A stretch of DNA of 32,682 nt from Nitrosospira sp. (GTDB lineage Bacteria > Pseudomonadota > Gammaproteobacteria > Burkholderiales > Nitrosomonadaceae): the NCBI GenBank assembly GCA_003230615.1, contig QIFK01000185.1, positions 1 through 32,682 on the forward strand, given 5' to 3'. The stretch's first letter is position 1; every line of letters starts with the position of its first letter. The notes below the pieces were generated by a model that had not been told where the DNA came from, searched no databases, and saw only the letters and a program-made list of their open reading frames with translations. The position numbers and the translations under genes were made by a program. This document shows, in pieces, positions 7,556-16,599 of this stretch.

Positions 7556-9277
7556 TTATACTTCAACACTATAGGTTTTAGAGTTCATATTTGTTCCAGT
7601 AATACTAAAAGACAATTGTAGAGCTGGAGATGTAAAATTCTTGACATTATCTGGATTTCCCAAAGAAGTGTGAGATTCTACGGGAGACAATAGTTCTATA
7701 TCAGGACCGGAGATAATAGCATTTTCAAACCAAAACTCAGGTTTCATACGCATGAGCATTAGTAGTGAGTGGGAAGAATCCAAACGTGCTGTCATTCTAA
7801 TTGAATTACATCCAGGGCTTAACACAAATGTTTTATTAAAATCAACGCCCAAAGGAGTCTGATCTGCAACGATTGGAACGATTGGGTTAATCTCAAGGGT
7901 GAATGGACTGTTTAATATCTGGGAAATTTCTGAACTGCTGTCTTCAAATGTTTCTTCAGTTTTAAGATCGCTGGTGTCTAACCATGATTTATCCCAACTG
8001 AACTCATTAGTTATAGAAGTTGATATTTTTATTTGTTTTGCGACTACTTCTCTTGCATTAACAATGAATGGTCCAATAAATCTTACTATATCTTCCTCTT
8101 CTTCTGCATCAAAAGCAACATCAACAGTAGTACTTTCAAACCAGTAGTTAGTAGGGTCTTCTATTAAATTCTTAGAGATAGCGTTGCCTTCTAATGTTAT
8201 AGTTTGTAATTCCAAACTTGCATTTGATATATTGACGACGAAATCCACCAACATATAAGAAGCTACAGAAATTATTCTTCCCTTTTCTAGGTCATCATAC
8301 TCATTTATGAATTCTTTGAAATAAGTACCGCCAACCATCTGAAGTGGAACTGTGTTTATTACGGAATTTAATTCTGTTATCGACCTGTAGTCACCCATAT
8401 TATTTGGTCCATCATGATATAGTGTTGATCCAGTTAATATATTCAGAGCTTCTAGAGGTTGAGCAGTATTGCTTTGAAAATAAGATGTACCTTTTGCTTC
8501 AAAGCTTTGCGTTTCTCTAATTGTAGTAAGCGGATGATCATAAGGTCGTCCCAAGTAATTCTCAAACGTATCGTGGTCTTGATCATCCCAAGGACTAGTA
8601 GGATCAACAAGTGTAAAATCCATAGAAACTTTATTGTTTAAGGTTGATGAAGAAGTTGCAAGTTGTTGTATTATATCTCTAAAATATTGTATTATATCTA
8701 AATAAGAACTCAATGCTTTGTTATTGAACAAGTCTGTCAAATTTTGTAGTTCTATTGTATTTGTGGAAGGTGTATGAGTTGCTGGGGTAATTACACCTGT
8801 CGGATCAACATTAAATGTTTTGAACCAATCAGAAGGTATTTCTGTAAATACTGGATAAATATCTGACAAACCTACTGTGACAATAGAACCGTTTGCCAAC
8901 GATAAAGGCATATCAATGTTAACGATAGGGTCAAAACTAATTGGATTGCTTCCAGCATGTATATCTAACAACATACGCAAACCATAAGACATTCTACCAA
9001 ATGTATCCAATAGACCTAGTATATGCCCAGGATTTTTATAATCTATTCCTGGATTTCCCTTACCAAGTCCATCGTGATTACCCCCAGGCGTATATATCGT
9101 AGGCATATAATCAATAAACTCATATGGATCAAAACCAGCAGCTACTAATGTTGTTGGATTTGGATACAGGATGCCTTGATATCCACCACAGAATATCCCT
9201 TTGTCTGGCTGAAAAGGGTTGTACCCCTGTAAAGCCAAACTGAGCAGTTTATTATCAGTTAAAAGACCTATTGCCAT
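7556..9277 (-). CDS. Large virion protein, probably tail/baseplate
   Basis: A 573-residue protein from ATG 9277, which has AGGATT about ten bases upstream and follows the previous stop by some 20 bases; the longer TTG start at 9316 would overlap the previous gene. The N-terminal third has many Pro/Gly turns (GYNPFQPDKGIFCGGYQGIL, YTPGGNHDGLGKGNPG). The remainder is beta-rich with conserved acidic stretches (AEEEEDIVRF). No catalytic motif is recognised. Position in the tail operon after the tape measure and next to other large beta-rich proteins suggests a distal tail, baseplate or adhesin role. This is inference; the family is not one I recognise. Confidence 0.6.
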   Translation of the reverse strand: MAIGLLTDNKLLSLALQGYNPFQPDKGIFCGGYQGILYPNPTTLVAAGFDPYEFIDYMPTIYTPGGNHDGLGKGNPGIDYKNPGHILGLLDTFGRMSYGLRMLLDIHAGSNPISFDPIVNIDMPLSLANGSIVTVGLSDIYPVFTEIPSDWFKTFNVDPTGVITPATHTPSTNTIELQNLTDLFNNKALSSYLDIIQYFRDIIQQLATSSSTLNNKVSMDFTLVDPTSPWDDQDHDTFENYLGRPYDHPLTTIRETQSFEAKGTSYFQSNTAQPLEALNILTGSTLYHDGPNNMGDYRSITELNSVINTVPLQMVGGTYFKEFINEYDDLEKGRIISVASYMLVDFVVNISNASLELQTITLEGNAISKNLIEDPTNYWFESTTVDVAFDAEEEEDIVRFIGPFIVNAREVVAKQIKISTSITNEFSWDKSWLDTSDLKTEETFEDSSSEISQILNSPFTLEINPIVPIVADQTPLGVDFNKTFVLSPGCNSIRMTARLDSSHSLLMLMRMKPEFWFENAIISGPDIELLSPVESHTSLGNPDNVKNFTSPALQLSFSITGTNMNSKTYSVEV

Positions 9278-9296
9278 ATTGTTCAATAATCCTATC

Positions 9297-11612
9297 CTAC
9301 GCTTGCGGTGGCGCAAAAAGTTGTGGAGCTTGTTCTATGAACGGTATGTATGGACCACTTTCATCAGTCAAAGAAAATATGCTGACAGTGACACGAGTTC
9401 CAACAGGTAGCAAAGCTGGTCTTAAGTCTAGCTCAGACAAATTCCTAACATTAGTCCATTCTTCTTCTAGCCAAGTTGCTGAAAGAATTGAATTACTAAA
9501 ACCCCCAGTAAGTACAGAAGCTAAATTCAGTCTTTTGACAGTATACGTTGGAGTTATGGAGCTAGCAAACGTAATTATACCTAGACCGCCTTCTGGTCTT
9601 TCAAATACAAAATCTCTGTCTACACCTGTTGGACCTCTAAGGTCATCCCCCGTTTCTGGCTCTGGAGATACATCAAAAATTTCTTCTTCCCTGGGTATTG
9701 TATCGTTGTTTGGTTCTTGTCTCTTAAACTCACCAAGTTCACGAGTAAACAAATTCATCATATATCTTGTCGTGATACCGTTAACGCCAAATCTAACAAC
9801 AATCTCTGTGATACTGCTTCCTGTCCCAACAGATTCTCCTATATTGATACTAGGAATTCCAGCAACTTCTAACTGTCCAGTATTGATGATAGATAAGTTG
9901 GGCAGCACCGAAGTTTTTCTTTCAGCAATAACTCTTAGTAGTTCTTGTGCTGTTGAGTTTAAGTTACCACGAATACCGAAAATCCATGGAACCAAATTGT
10001 TATCAACAGATAAATCCGATCTACCTTTTCCTAGAAGTGAACTTCGTATATTGGGGGCGGTGGTGTTCCATGGTCCATAGCGAATACCTCTGTCTCTCAG
10101 CGGTATCCATGCTTGTGATATCTTATCCTGACGTGTCAACCTATCTTCATTAGCTGTTCTCCCACCAGAATCGAGATCAAGTCTGGTTAGAGCGATAGGC
10201 AGTGTTATGATTAAATATCTACATTCTTGCTGAACAGTACATTTCATAAATGACTTACCATCCCGTTGTATTAAATTGTTAGAATTTTCAACCAATGGAG
10301 CCCAAGTAACCTTATTTGATCCTCCAAAAATTTCGGAAAGTTCAACAAAGGCACCCCACTTGCCACCATCTGTTGTCATTCTGATAAGTGTGTTTGGATC
10401 ACATAATGTATTAACAAGTGGATGACTGACGCCCTCCCACCATCCGGCACTAACCAATTCTGGAAAATTAGGCAAATCTTTTCCTGATTCAGATAATTCA
10501 TTCTTATTCAACTGGATATAGAATTTTTTTCCCCAAAAATTATTCATATACCTTTTCAGGGAAGCAAGATCAGTCTTATCCATTTTGTCATCTAAGTCGC
10601 CATTTAACACATCTTCCATTTCTGACACATCAGTTCCGACCCTACGTACCGCACAGTTAGTCTCGTCTTTTGTTGGATAAGAAGGGCTAGACAAAGGAAC
10701 ACCAGAAGAATCAAAACCCCAAAATTGCTGTAATCTAGAACTCCCGAATAGCTTTAATTCATCCTTAATTCCACCCCAGATAACTTTGTTTGTAATTATG
10801 TCATTATTCTCAAAGCCTTCGATACGACGGATAACATTACCTGAATGTAAAGCAGCTAATTCCTCTAAACCCAATATGTTCGAATTAACTATCCCAGTGA
10901 TTCTTCTGACGATTCTGATTGCTATGACTATCGTGTCATCAGTAGAACTTTTCCGTTCAGATTCCACCCACCAATCTGCTCCGACAGCATTGCAGAATTC
11001 AGTAATTGTAGATACTAGTGATCTTACTTCTCCTGTGAAAAAGTACTGATTTATTCCTTCTCCAGAAAAATTTGTCAAATCTTTCAAGGCAGTCATGTCT
11101 ACTTCATACACATCATTGCCATACACAAGAGTAGAAGCTTCAACTCTATCTATTATAGTTGAAAAAAGTGTGCCATTCTCTTTAGCGACACAATCTACAT
11201 CGGGAGAACCGGAACTGGATAATGGTCCTATATACACAACATTGGTGTCTACTAAAATTGCCTCTATCTCTGGTTGATCGACGTAAATGTTAGTCAGATT
11301 TGCTGAATCCAGAACAGTCCTACAATCAGTCAATCTAACAGAATATACCCCAGTCCCAGCAACGTCTGTCATTACATTTTCCCACGACTGAACGATTCCT
11401 AGCAAACTCAATGATCCGAATTCAATAAGTTGTGCTGATCTTACATCGTTTTCTGCTAATGTAAAGTCTTGATCAGTTTCTTGTATTACTGTAACTGTAA
11501 AAACTATAGGTTGACCATTGAATCCCATTTGAGATGTAATGTTCTTTAGCGAGCAGCCAAAAATCTTTGACGTCACAGCCCCGGATATTTGTGTAAATAT
11601 AGTTTCATCCAT
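9297..11612 (-). CDS. Putative tail hub/baseplate protein
   Basis: A 771-residue protein with AAGG eight bases before the ATG. The first 250 residues (a beta-rich domain with FGSLSLLGIVQSWENVMTDV, then VYSVRLTDCRTVLDSANLTN and FCNAVGADWWVESER) recall the hub folds of tail proteins related to T4 gp27 and the siphophage tail-associated protein, where a strand 'G.V..w.....g...v...D' is followed by a helix with an insert domain. The rest has no recognised motif and ends in a Pro-rich tail (EQAPQLFAPPQA). Three large post-tape-measure genes are usual for hub and baseplate components. The hub assignment is tentative. Confidence 0.45.
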   Translation of the reverse strand: MDETIFTQISGAVTSKIFGCSLKNITSQMGFNGQPIVFTVTVIQETDQDFTLAENDVRSAQLIEFGSLSLLGIVQSWENVMTDVAGTGVYSVRLTDCRTVLDSANLTNIYVDQPEIEAILVDTNVVYIGPLSSSGSPDVDCVAKENGTLFSTIIDRVEASTLVYGNDVYEVDMTALKDLTNFSGEGINQYFFTGEVRSLVSTITEFCNAVGADWWVESERKSSTDDTIVIAIRIVRRITGIVNSNILGLEELAALHSGNVIRRIEGFENNDIITNKVIWGGIKDELKLFGSSRLQQFWGFDSSGVPLSSPSYPTKDETNCAVRRVGTDVSEMEDVLNGDLDDKMDKTDLASLKRYMNNFWGKKFYIQLNKNELSESGKDLPNFPELVSAGWWEGVSHPLVNTLCDPNTLIRMTTDGGKWGAFVELSEIFGGSNKVTWAPLVENSNNLIQRDGKSFMKCTVQQECRYLIITLPIALTRLDLDSGGRTANEDRLTRQDKISQAWIPLRDRGIRYGPWNTTAPNIRSSLLGKGRSDLSVDNNLVPWIFGIRGNLNSTAQELLRVIAERKTSVLPNLSIINTGQLEVAGIPSINIGESVGTGSSITEIVVRFGVNGITTRYMMNLFTRELGEFKRQEPNNDTIPREEEIFDVSPEPETGDDLRGPTGVDRDFVFERPEGGLGIITFASSITPTYTVKRLNLASVLTGGFSNSILSATWLEEEWTNVRNLSELDLRPALLPVGTRVTVSIFSLTDESGPYIPFIEQAPQLFAPPQA

Positions 11613-11616
11613 AAGA

Positions 11617-13344
11617 TTAACCTTCTGTTACTGTGTGTGTTCTATTTCTTGTATATTTACCAGTACTAGGATTCCATGTTTCCCTATCTGTATCTAGTAT
11701 ATATGATCCAACAACAAATTGATCTATCAATGGTATCCCTCCAGCAGCATCCATAATATCCGCGATAGTATCATTGTCTGGTTTAACAGCGTGACCCTCA
11801 GAACTATAACTAACAGCAATTTGTTGAGCAGTCGCAGTATTCATTCTTTGTATTATAGGTCCAGCCAATCTTCCAGGAATGGTTATTTTAGCAGAAATAG
11901 TTTGTGGATATGTTGTGTCTACAGATATATCCACATTATTATCATCTCTGTCTGTCCACGTCCATGTCGTTCTAGATGAACCCTGTGTTTCATTCAGGGC
12001 ACTAGACTTCGATATATGGACACCAGTAAACGTAACACCTGCTGGCTTTTGTGAACCTATGAGCAGGACAGCCAAGGTACGAGCATCAACATCTGAAGGT
12101 ATATTACTTCTGGCATTGTTAAGTCGTTCTGTTTTTGTATCCCCATTACCCCCTATATCAACATTCAATGACAAATTGTAAACACCATCGCCAGAGTTGA
12201 AAGACAATGTAGCCTCACTACCCTGAGTGAAAGATGCATCTTCACTTGCAGACCAATTGAAGTTAAAATTAACAACAGCATCTTTTTCGTTAACGGTAAT
12301 TGTCTTCTGTGTGGGGGTTGTTGGAACAACAAAACCATCCAACATTGTACCCAACGCTGTTTCTGTTACTGTCTTCGCTTGACTATTGGTTGGAGTAGCT
12401 GTCTTAGCATTAGCAAGGGCTGATGACCCACCAGTTCGCTCTTGTTCTTCTAAACCATAAATAGTACCAGTGTAGCTTACATCAACAGAATCATTTTCTG
12501 ATCTATGGATAACAGTAAACGACTGCTCTGAAAATGTTGCCGCTGTTTCCCCAGGGCCAGCTTCTCTGATGGTCCATGTTTCTGTAATAGCATAACTACC
12601 GTCTCTCTCTGAAACATTAGTGCTCTTACTATAATCTCCGTTTACCCAATTAGTAAAGCCAGTGGTAAAAGAAACAAAAGTACTATCTGGCGTACCGTCT
12701 ATTCTTGCGTCAGCCCAACCCTTAGCATTACTCCAAGCAGCAGTCTCATTGCCTGTCACCTCATCAAATGTCATTTCTCCCTTAGCGCTAACGGAGTGAG
12801 TAATCTCGTACACTTTTCCGTCGTGCCCAGCAACTTCATTAAATTGCCACTCTTCAGAAACGCTCTCTATACCAGAACCATCAAAACTATCCTCATCTAT
12901 AATCCCAGTTAGATACTCTGCTTCTAGACTGATTTCATATGGACACCGATCTGCCCATTGTCCTTCTGGAAAATTGATAGAAAGAACTTTTGGACGACAT
13001 TTGACTGGAGAAGAAGCACCTCCGAACCATTCAAGCTGTTTGCCATCTTCTCTAAAAAGCCACCTTAGAGCCTCTTGTTTACGCTGTATATTAACGAACG
13101 GAATATCACCACCAACATACGCTTCGTCTGGTGGGGAGCCACTGAGCGTCCAGAAAGCATTGGATGGGTCGCCTAGAGGATATGCACCACTTGGGGAGCC
13201 ACGGAATGGAAGAAGTGTCCCTGTTAATGAAATATCATACAACACTCCGTGTTTTCTACCGTCACTAGATGTGCGGTAAACCTTTGATATCCTTATCAGT
13301 GGTGCTGGAATAATTGCTTTGCTATCGTATACTACTAAAGCCAT
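11617..13344 (-). CDS. Tail protein with repeated beta domains
   Basis: A 575-residue protein starting after AAGGGAGGATAAA. The N-terminal 150 residues (ISKVYRTSSDGRKHGVLYDI, IQRKQEALRWLFREDGKQLE) look like a tail-associated domain of the distal-tail type, in which a peptide-binding strand precedes a globular part. After that come repeated beta segments that begin with an 'EEW/ETW' strand: SVSEEWQFNE, AITETWTIREA, TTWTWTDRDD and TWNPSTGKYTRNRTHTVTEG. Repetition at about 100-residue spacing suggests tandem immunoglobulin-like or tail-fibre-type domains. It most likely helps build the tail tip. No enzyme motif is seen. Confidence 0.55.
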   Translation of the reverse strand: MALVVYDSKAIIPAPLIRISKVYRTSSDGRKHGVLYDISLTGTLLPFRGSPSGAYPLGDPSNAFWTLSGSPPDEAYVGGDIPFVNIQRKQEALRWLFREDGKQLEWFGGASSPVKCRPKVLSINFPEGQWADRCPYEISLEAEYLTGIIDEDSFDGSGIESVSEEWQFNEVAGHDGKVYEITHSVSAKGEMTFDEVTGNETAAWSNAKGWADARIDGTPDSTFVSFTTGFTNWVNGDYSKSTNVSERDGSYAITETWTIREAGPGETAATFSEQSFTVIHRSENDSVDVSYTGTIYGLEEQERTGGSSALANAKTATPTNSQAKTVTETALGTMLDGFVVPTTPTQKTITVNEKDAVVNFNFNWSASEDASFTQGSEATLSFNSGDGVYNLSLNVDIGGNGDTKTERLNNARSNIPSDVDARTLAVLLIGSQKPAGVTFTGVHISKSSALNETQGSSRTTWTWTDRDDNNVDISVDTTYPQTISAKITIPGRLAGPIIQRMNTATAQQIAVSYSSEGHAVKPDNDTIADIMDAAGGIPLIDQFVVGSYILDTDRETWNPSTGKYTRNRTHTVTEG

Positions 13345-13355
13345 TTTATCCTCCC

Positions 13356-16238
13356 TTAATACCCGTGTACATACAGGTTCCCTCTGGTATTATACACCTG
13401 ATTACCAGCATCCAAGAACAAATTAAGACCACCTGGGCCATTGTTGAATAGACCAGATACACCCATTAAGTAAAACAATACTGTTCCACTCTCTTGCCCA
13501 AAGAGTCCTTCAATGAATAAATTGCCAGACGAAGAATAGTTAACTGGGGCTGCACCAGACATATACAAGTTGGATTTACCGAAATAACCAGGATCAACTT
13601 TCAGAAATAGATTCCACGGATCACTATGAGAATCGTTTGGTGTAAACCCTATTCTTGAAGGATCATCTGGATCAATGCTACAAACGAAATTGACAGATTT
13701 GCTGAATAAATTGCCTCGTGGTGATGAACCAGAAGCATGACCAAATGTATACAAATTACATATTGCAGGAATCGTTGTGTCTGCTTTCAAGAACATAATC
13801 CATGCTTCGTCGCTGGTTGGATTACCAGATTGTGTCTTGAGGAACAACGTCCAAGCTTCTGTCCCGCCAGCCGTATATGGAAAATCAGCATTGATAGCTT
13901 CTAAATAGAATGGCACTTTGTTGAATGTCTGTGTTACACCAGATTCTCCAGATGCTATGATGAATCCTTGGGTGAACAGATTTGCAGTGTTGTTAATATC
14001 ATTGTCTTCTGTTTTCAGATACAGAGTCCAATTGTCCCGAGATCGCAACGGACCAATCCATAGACCAAATGAATCATTGATACTTTCTGATCCGTATATA
14101 TTAAAATCTGGACTTTGGTCTCCAAAGGGATAGGCAAAATCATTGATATTACCAGGGTATGTAAAGGTACCACTTGATACTATAAACTCTGGTCCCTTAA
14201 CGAAGAAGTTACCGCTAGATACCATGGATTCTGGTGCCTTAATAAAGCAATTAGTAGAACCAGAAATCGCCGAAACACCATGTATAAATAAAGCAGCATT
14301 ACCGCTAGACTCTAAAAATTCAAAAGTTTTAAGGAATAAATTGCTATTACCTGATGATAAGGTTGGACTAGACATAAACAAAGATGGTGAATCACCAACT
14401 ATTTGAATACCAGGCGCAAGACCACCGCTTGTTCCGACAATAGTTGGTGCAGCAATGAACAGACTCACAGATGAAGAAGAAAAGGATGGACCACTAATAA
14501 ACAAAGGTGAAGGATAACCTGGCAAAACATCTATGAATAATGTTAATCCGCTTGGATATTGAGGTTCCTGAAGTGTGTTTCTGGATTCATATCCCAATAT
14601 TATTAGTGGTGCATTGTAGGCACTAATACTAGGAATTGATTTGAAGTTATCCCAGTATCCAAGAAGTACGAAGTGGTCTAGTGATCCAACAGCATCTTCA
14701 GAGTATGTTTCTATTCCCGACCCAACAGTTGTTTGCCAACATTGAGCAGTTCTGTAGATAGAGCCGCCAGTTTGTGTTTGATTTAATTTTCTCTCAAGTG
14801 AAGAATATAATTCTCTCGACCCTTGAATTATAGAATTAGTGTTATCATTGTGACCATGAAGCAAAGATGCCACTGCGTCTGGTGGAACACCACTAAGAGC
14901 TATAGATTCCCAAGTGTTGTCGGCAGAAGGATTTGCCTCATCGTCTTGATAAACATCAGTATAATCTCCTGGGGGTTCCTCCCAGTATCCCATTAAATAG
15001 AATTGTTGAAAATCATTGTTCGCAAATTCTGCCCAACTTTGTATTGTAGCATTAATACCACTCGTTTGTAAAGAGGATGTCCAGCAAGCATAGTTGTCTG
15101 GGTCTGGGAAGTTATCCCCCCAGTTCATTCTATATTTACGATCATCAGTGTTGCCAACTGATCTCAATCCTTGAATATTACCAAAACTTCCTACTGCAAT
15201 AATCTCTACTATAGAACCACTGGTTGCACCAAATGTATCTAAATTAACATTATTCCATGTGCTTGTAGGAGTTGAACCAGAAAAACTAGTAGCTAGTTCG
15301 ACATATTTAGTTCCTGCCCAATATCCCATTAAAAAGAAATCTACACCGCTTGGGGCGTAGTGTTCTATTTTTCCTCCAGACAATTGGACATGCATTGTTG
15401 TTGAATTATATCCACCAGCAAATCTAGCAAAATATAGGTTTATACGTCTATCTAGGGTTGAGCCAGGGGTTCTTACTCCAACAAAATAATCTAAGTCTAC
15501 ATTCCCGGATACACCTATTAAAATTTCAGCAGTAATATCTGGTTGACCAGATGGAACAAATTCAGAAAGGTCTTTTTCTTCCCAAGTATCCTTTGAAGAT
15601 GGAGTCCATGTTTGAAAATCTTCTACATATTGTATTAGCCCCCCAGGACTAATAACCTCTTTATATGCAGCAATAACACTGGTTACATCAGAATCAGCGG
15701 CAGAAGTCCACGCGCTACCAACAGTCTCAATGACCGTGGATATCCGCTCTTGAACATACTCGCGCAAATCTTCGGTTATCTCTGTGAAACCCGGTGCGGG
15801 AGTCCCAGCATAGGCATTGAAGTTCCGTGACGATGTTATAATCACCGTATCCTCAACAGTTGTAGTAATATTTCCACACGGGTGTATCGTACCTGTTGTC
15901 TGCTCAGCCTGACCGGCTACGTCCAATGTGATATTTTTGTCGTATTCGAATATAGTAGCTCCGATAGCGGATGCTGAACCAGCAGTTACAGTCACCGTCG
16001 TTACTCCGGAGGCAACATTTGACGAATGATATAGCTCGGCTACACGGGTGGCGATGTTTATTTGATCTTGTGTGTATGTGTTACTGTTATTATCTGTTAC
16101 AGAAGTTGCTGCTGAGAATGAGTGTCCAATAGCAACTACGATACTATTACCTGAAGTAACGGCGCTATCGAATACAATATCTAGAGACGTACCATTGGCT
16201 ACCCGAGCGCTATTATTCTGAACTTGTGTTATAGCCAT
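13356..16238 (-). CDS. Large repeat-built tail fibre-like protein
   Basis: A 960-residue protein with three parts. Residues 1-200 form a beta-rich, Ig-like domain (GNSIVVAIGHSF, VTDNNSNTYT, VTTVTVTAGSA). Residues about 218-528 are three imperfect copies of a domain of about 100 residues, each opening with a (D/S/N)TW strand and closing with FLMGYW, YLMGYW or VLLGYW. From about 566 to the end, short strands of the form (S)xNLFLxG or LFIxGP recur some 20 residues apart (LFISGP, LFMSSP, NLFLK, ALFIHG, NLFIEG, NLYVHGY). Such short hydrophobic strand repeats are typical of phage fibre or adhesin shafts. It probably forms a tail fibre or tip contacting the host. AGGT lies eight bases before the ATG, which follows the previous stop directly. 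Confidence 0.6.
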   Translation of the reverse strand: MAITQVQNNSARVANGTSLDIVFDSAVTSGNSIVVAIGHSFSAATSVTDNNSNTYTQDQINIATRVAELYHSSNVASGVTTVTVTAGSASAIGATIFEYDKNITLDVAGQAEQTTGTIHPCGNITTTVEDTVIITSSRNFNAYAGTPAPGFTEITEDLREYVQERISTVIETVGSAWTSAADSDVTSVIAAYKEVISPGGLIQYVEDFQTWTPSSKDTWEEKDLSEFVPSGQPDITAEILIGVSGNVDLDYFVGVRTPGSTLDRRINLYFARFAGGYNSTTMHVQLSGGKIEHYAPSGVDFFLMGYWAGTKYVELATSFSGSTPTSTWNNVNLDTFGATSGSIVEIIAVGSFGNIQGLRSVGNTDDRKYRMNWGDNFPDPDNYACWTSSLQTSGINATIQSWAEFANNDFQQFYLMGYWEEPPGDYTDVYQDDEANPSADNTWESIALSGVPPDAVASLLHGHNDNTNSIIQGSRELYSSLERKLNQTQTGGSIYRTAQCWQTTVGSGIETYSEDAVGSLDHFVLLGYWDNFKSIPSISAYNAPLIILGYESRNTLQEPQYPSGLTLFIDVLPGYPSPLFISGPSFSSSSVSLFIAAPTIVGTSGGLAPGIQIVGDSPSLFMSSPTLSSGNSNLFLKTFEFLESSGNAALFIHGVSAISGSTNCFIKAPESMVSSGNFFVKGPEFIVSSGTFTYPGNINDFAYPFGDQSPDFNIYGSESINDSFGLWIGPLRSRDNWTLYLKTEDNDINNTANLFTQGFIIASGESGVTQTFNKVPFYLEAINADFPYTAGGTEAWTLFLKTQSGNPTSDEAWIMFLKADTTIPAICNLYTFGHASGSSPRGNLFSKSVNFVCSIDPDDPSRIGFTPNDSHSDPWNLFLKVDPGYFGKSNLYMSGAAPVNYSSSGNLFIEGLFGQESGTVLFYLMGVSGLFNNGPGGLNLFLDAGNQVYNTRGNLYVHGY
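13359..14543 (-). repeat. Short strand repeats, NLFLxG type, in the fibre-like protein
   Basis: Residues about 566-960 contain at least 14 strands of the type NLFLK, SLFIAAP, ALFIHG, FFVKGP, LYLKT, NLYMSG and NLFIEG, mostly preceded by SSG or SGN. They are spaced irregularly, mostly 15-30 residues apart, as expected for stacked beta-strands of an adhesin shaft. Confidence 0.65.
14655..15587 (-). repeat. Three protein domain repeats ending in GYW
   Basis: Within the 960-residue protein, residues about 218-528 hold three copies about 105 residues apart. Each starts with TW (DTWEEKDL, STWNNVNL, NTWESIAL) and ends with an aromatic-rich strand (FFLMGYW, FYLMGYW, FVLLGYW). Divergence is high, so nucleotide identity is not obvious; this is a protein-level repeat. 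Confidence 0.7.
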
Positions 16239-16583
16239 TTATGTTACCTCGATACCAACACCTATATTCATAGTCTTATTATTTACCAGCCGCACGCGAA
16301 TAAACCAACCCACAAGATTATCTACATCGAAATATAACCTGGGTCGATCACTTGGAATTTTCTTACTAGTGTCTATGCCCATCCCATGATAATTTCGCCA
16401 TGTCACCCCATTCTGTGAAATCTGTGTTTGTAGTTTGACGTTAACACCGGCTGTGTTCCAGTCTATATTATCACTGTCGATATCTATGACAATTGACTTA
16501 CTATTCGGTGGTATCTTCACGGAAGCAGAAAATCTTTCACCTGAGTCTCGTCTGTTTTTTATGAAAACATCTATTCTTGCCAT
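16239..16583 (-). CDS. Small beta-rich tail protein
   Basis: A 114-residue protein. ATG 16583 (MARIDVFIKNRRDSGERFSA) is preceded by GGAGG with twelve bases of spacing, and the longer frame would run back into the tape-measure gene. The body is beta-strand (VKIPPNSKSIVIDIDSD, WNTAGVNVKLQTQISQNG, RPRLYFDVDNLVGWFIRVRL) and carries no catalytic motif. It sits between the tape measure and the fibre-like gene, where small tail-tip or tail-completion proteins usually lie. The stop TAA is followed immediately by the ATG of the next gene. Function unknown. Confidence 0.6.
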   Translation of the reverse strand: MARIDVFIKNRRDSGERFSASVKIPPNSKSIVIDIDSDNIDWNTAGVNVKLQTQISQNGVTWRNYHGMGIDTSKKIPSDRPRLYFDVDNLVGWFIRVRLVNNKTMNIGVGIEVT

Positions 16584-16599
16584 ACTATATTGATTCCTC

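Noticed and set aside
9271..10080. A 269-codon open frame on the plus strand
   Set aside because: It lies antisense inside the large minus-strand tail genes, is rich in Ser/Leu without a plausible ribosome site, and is explained by the codon pattern of the opposite strand.
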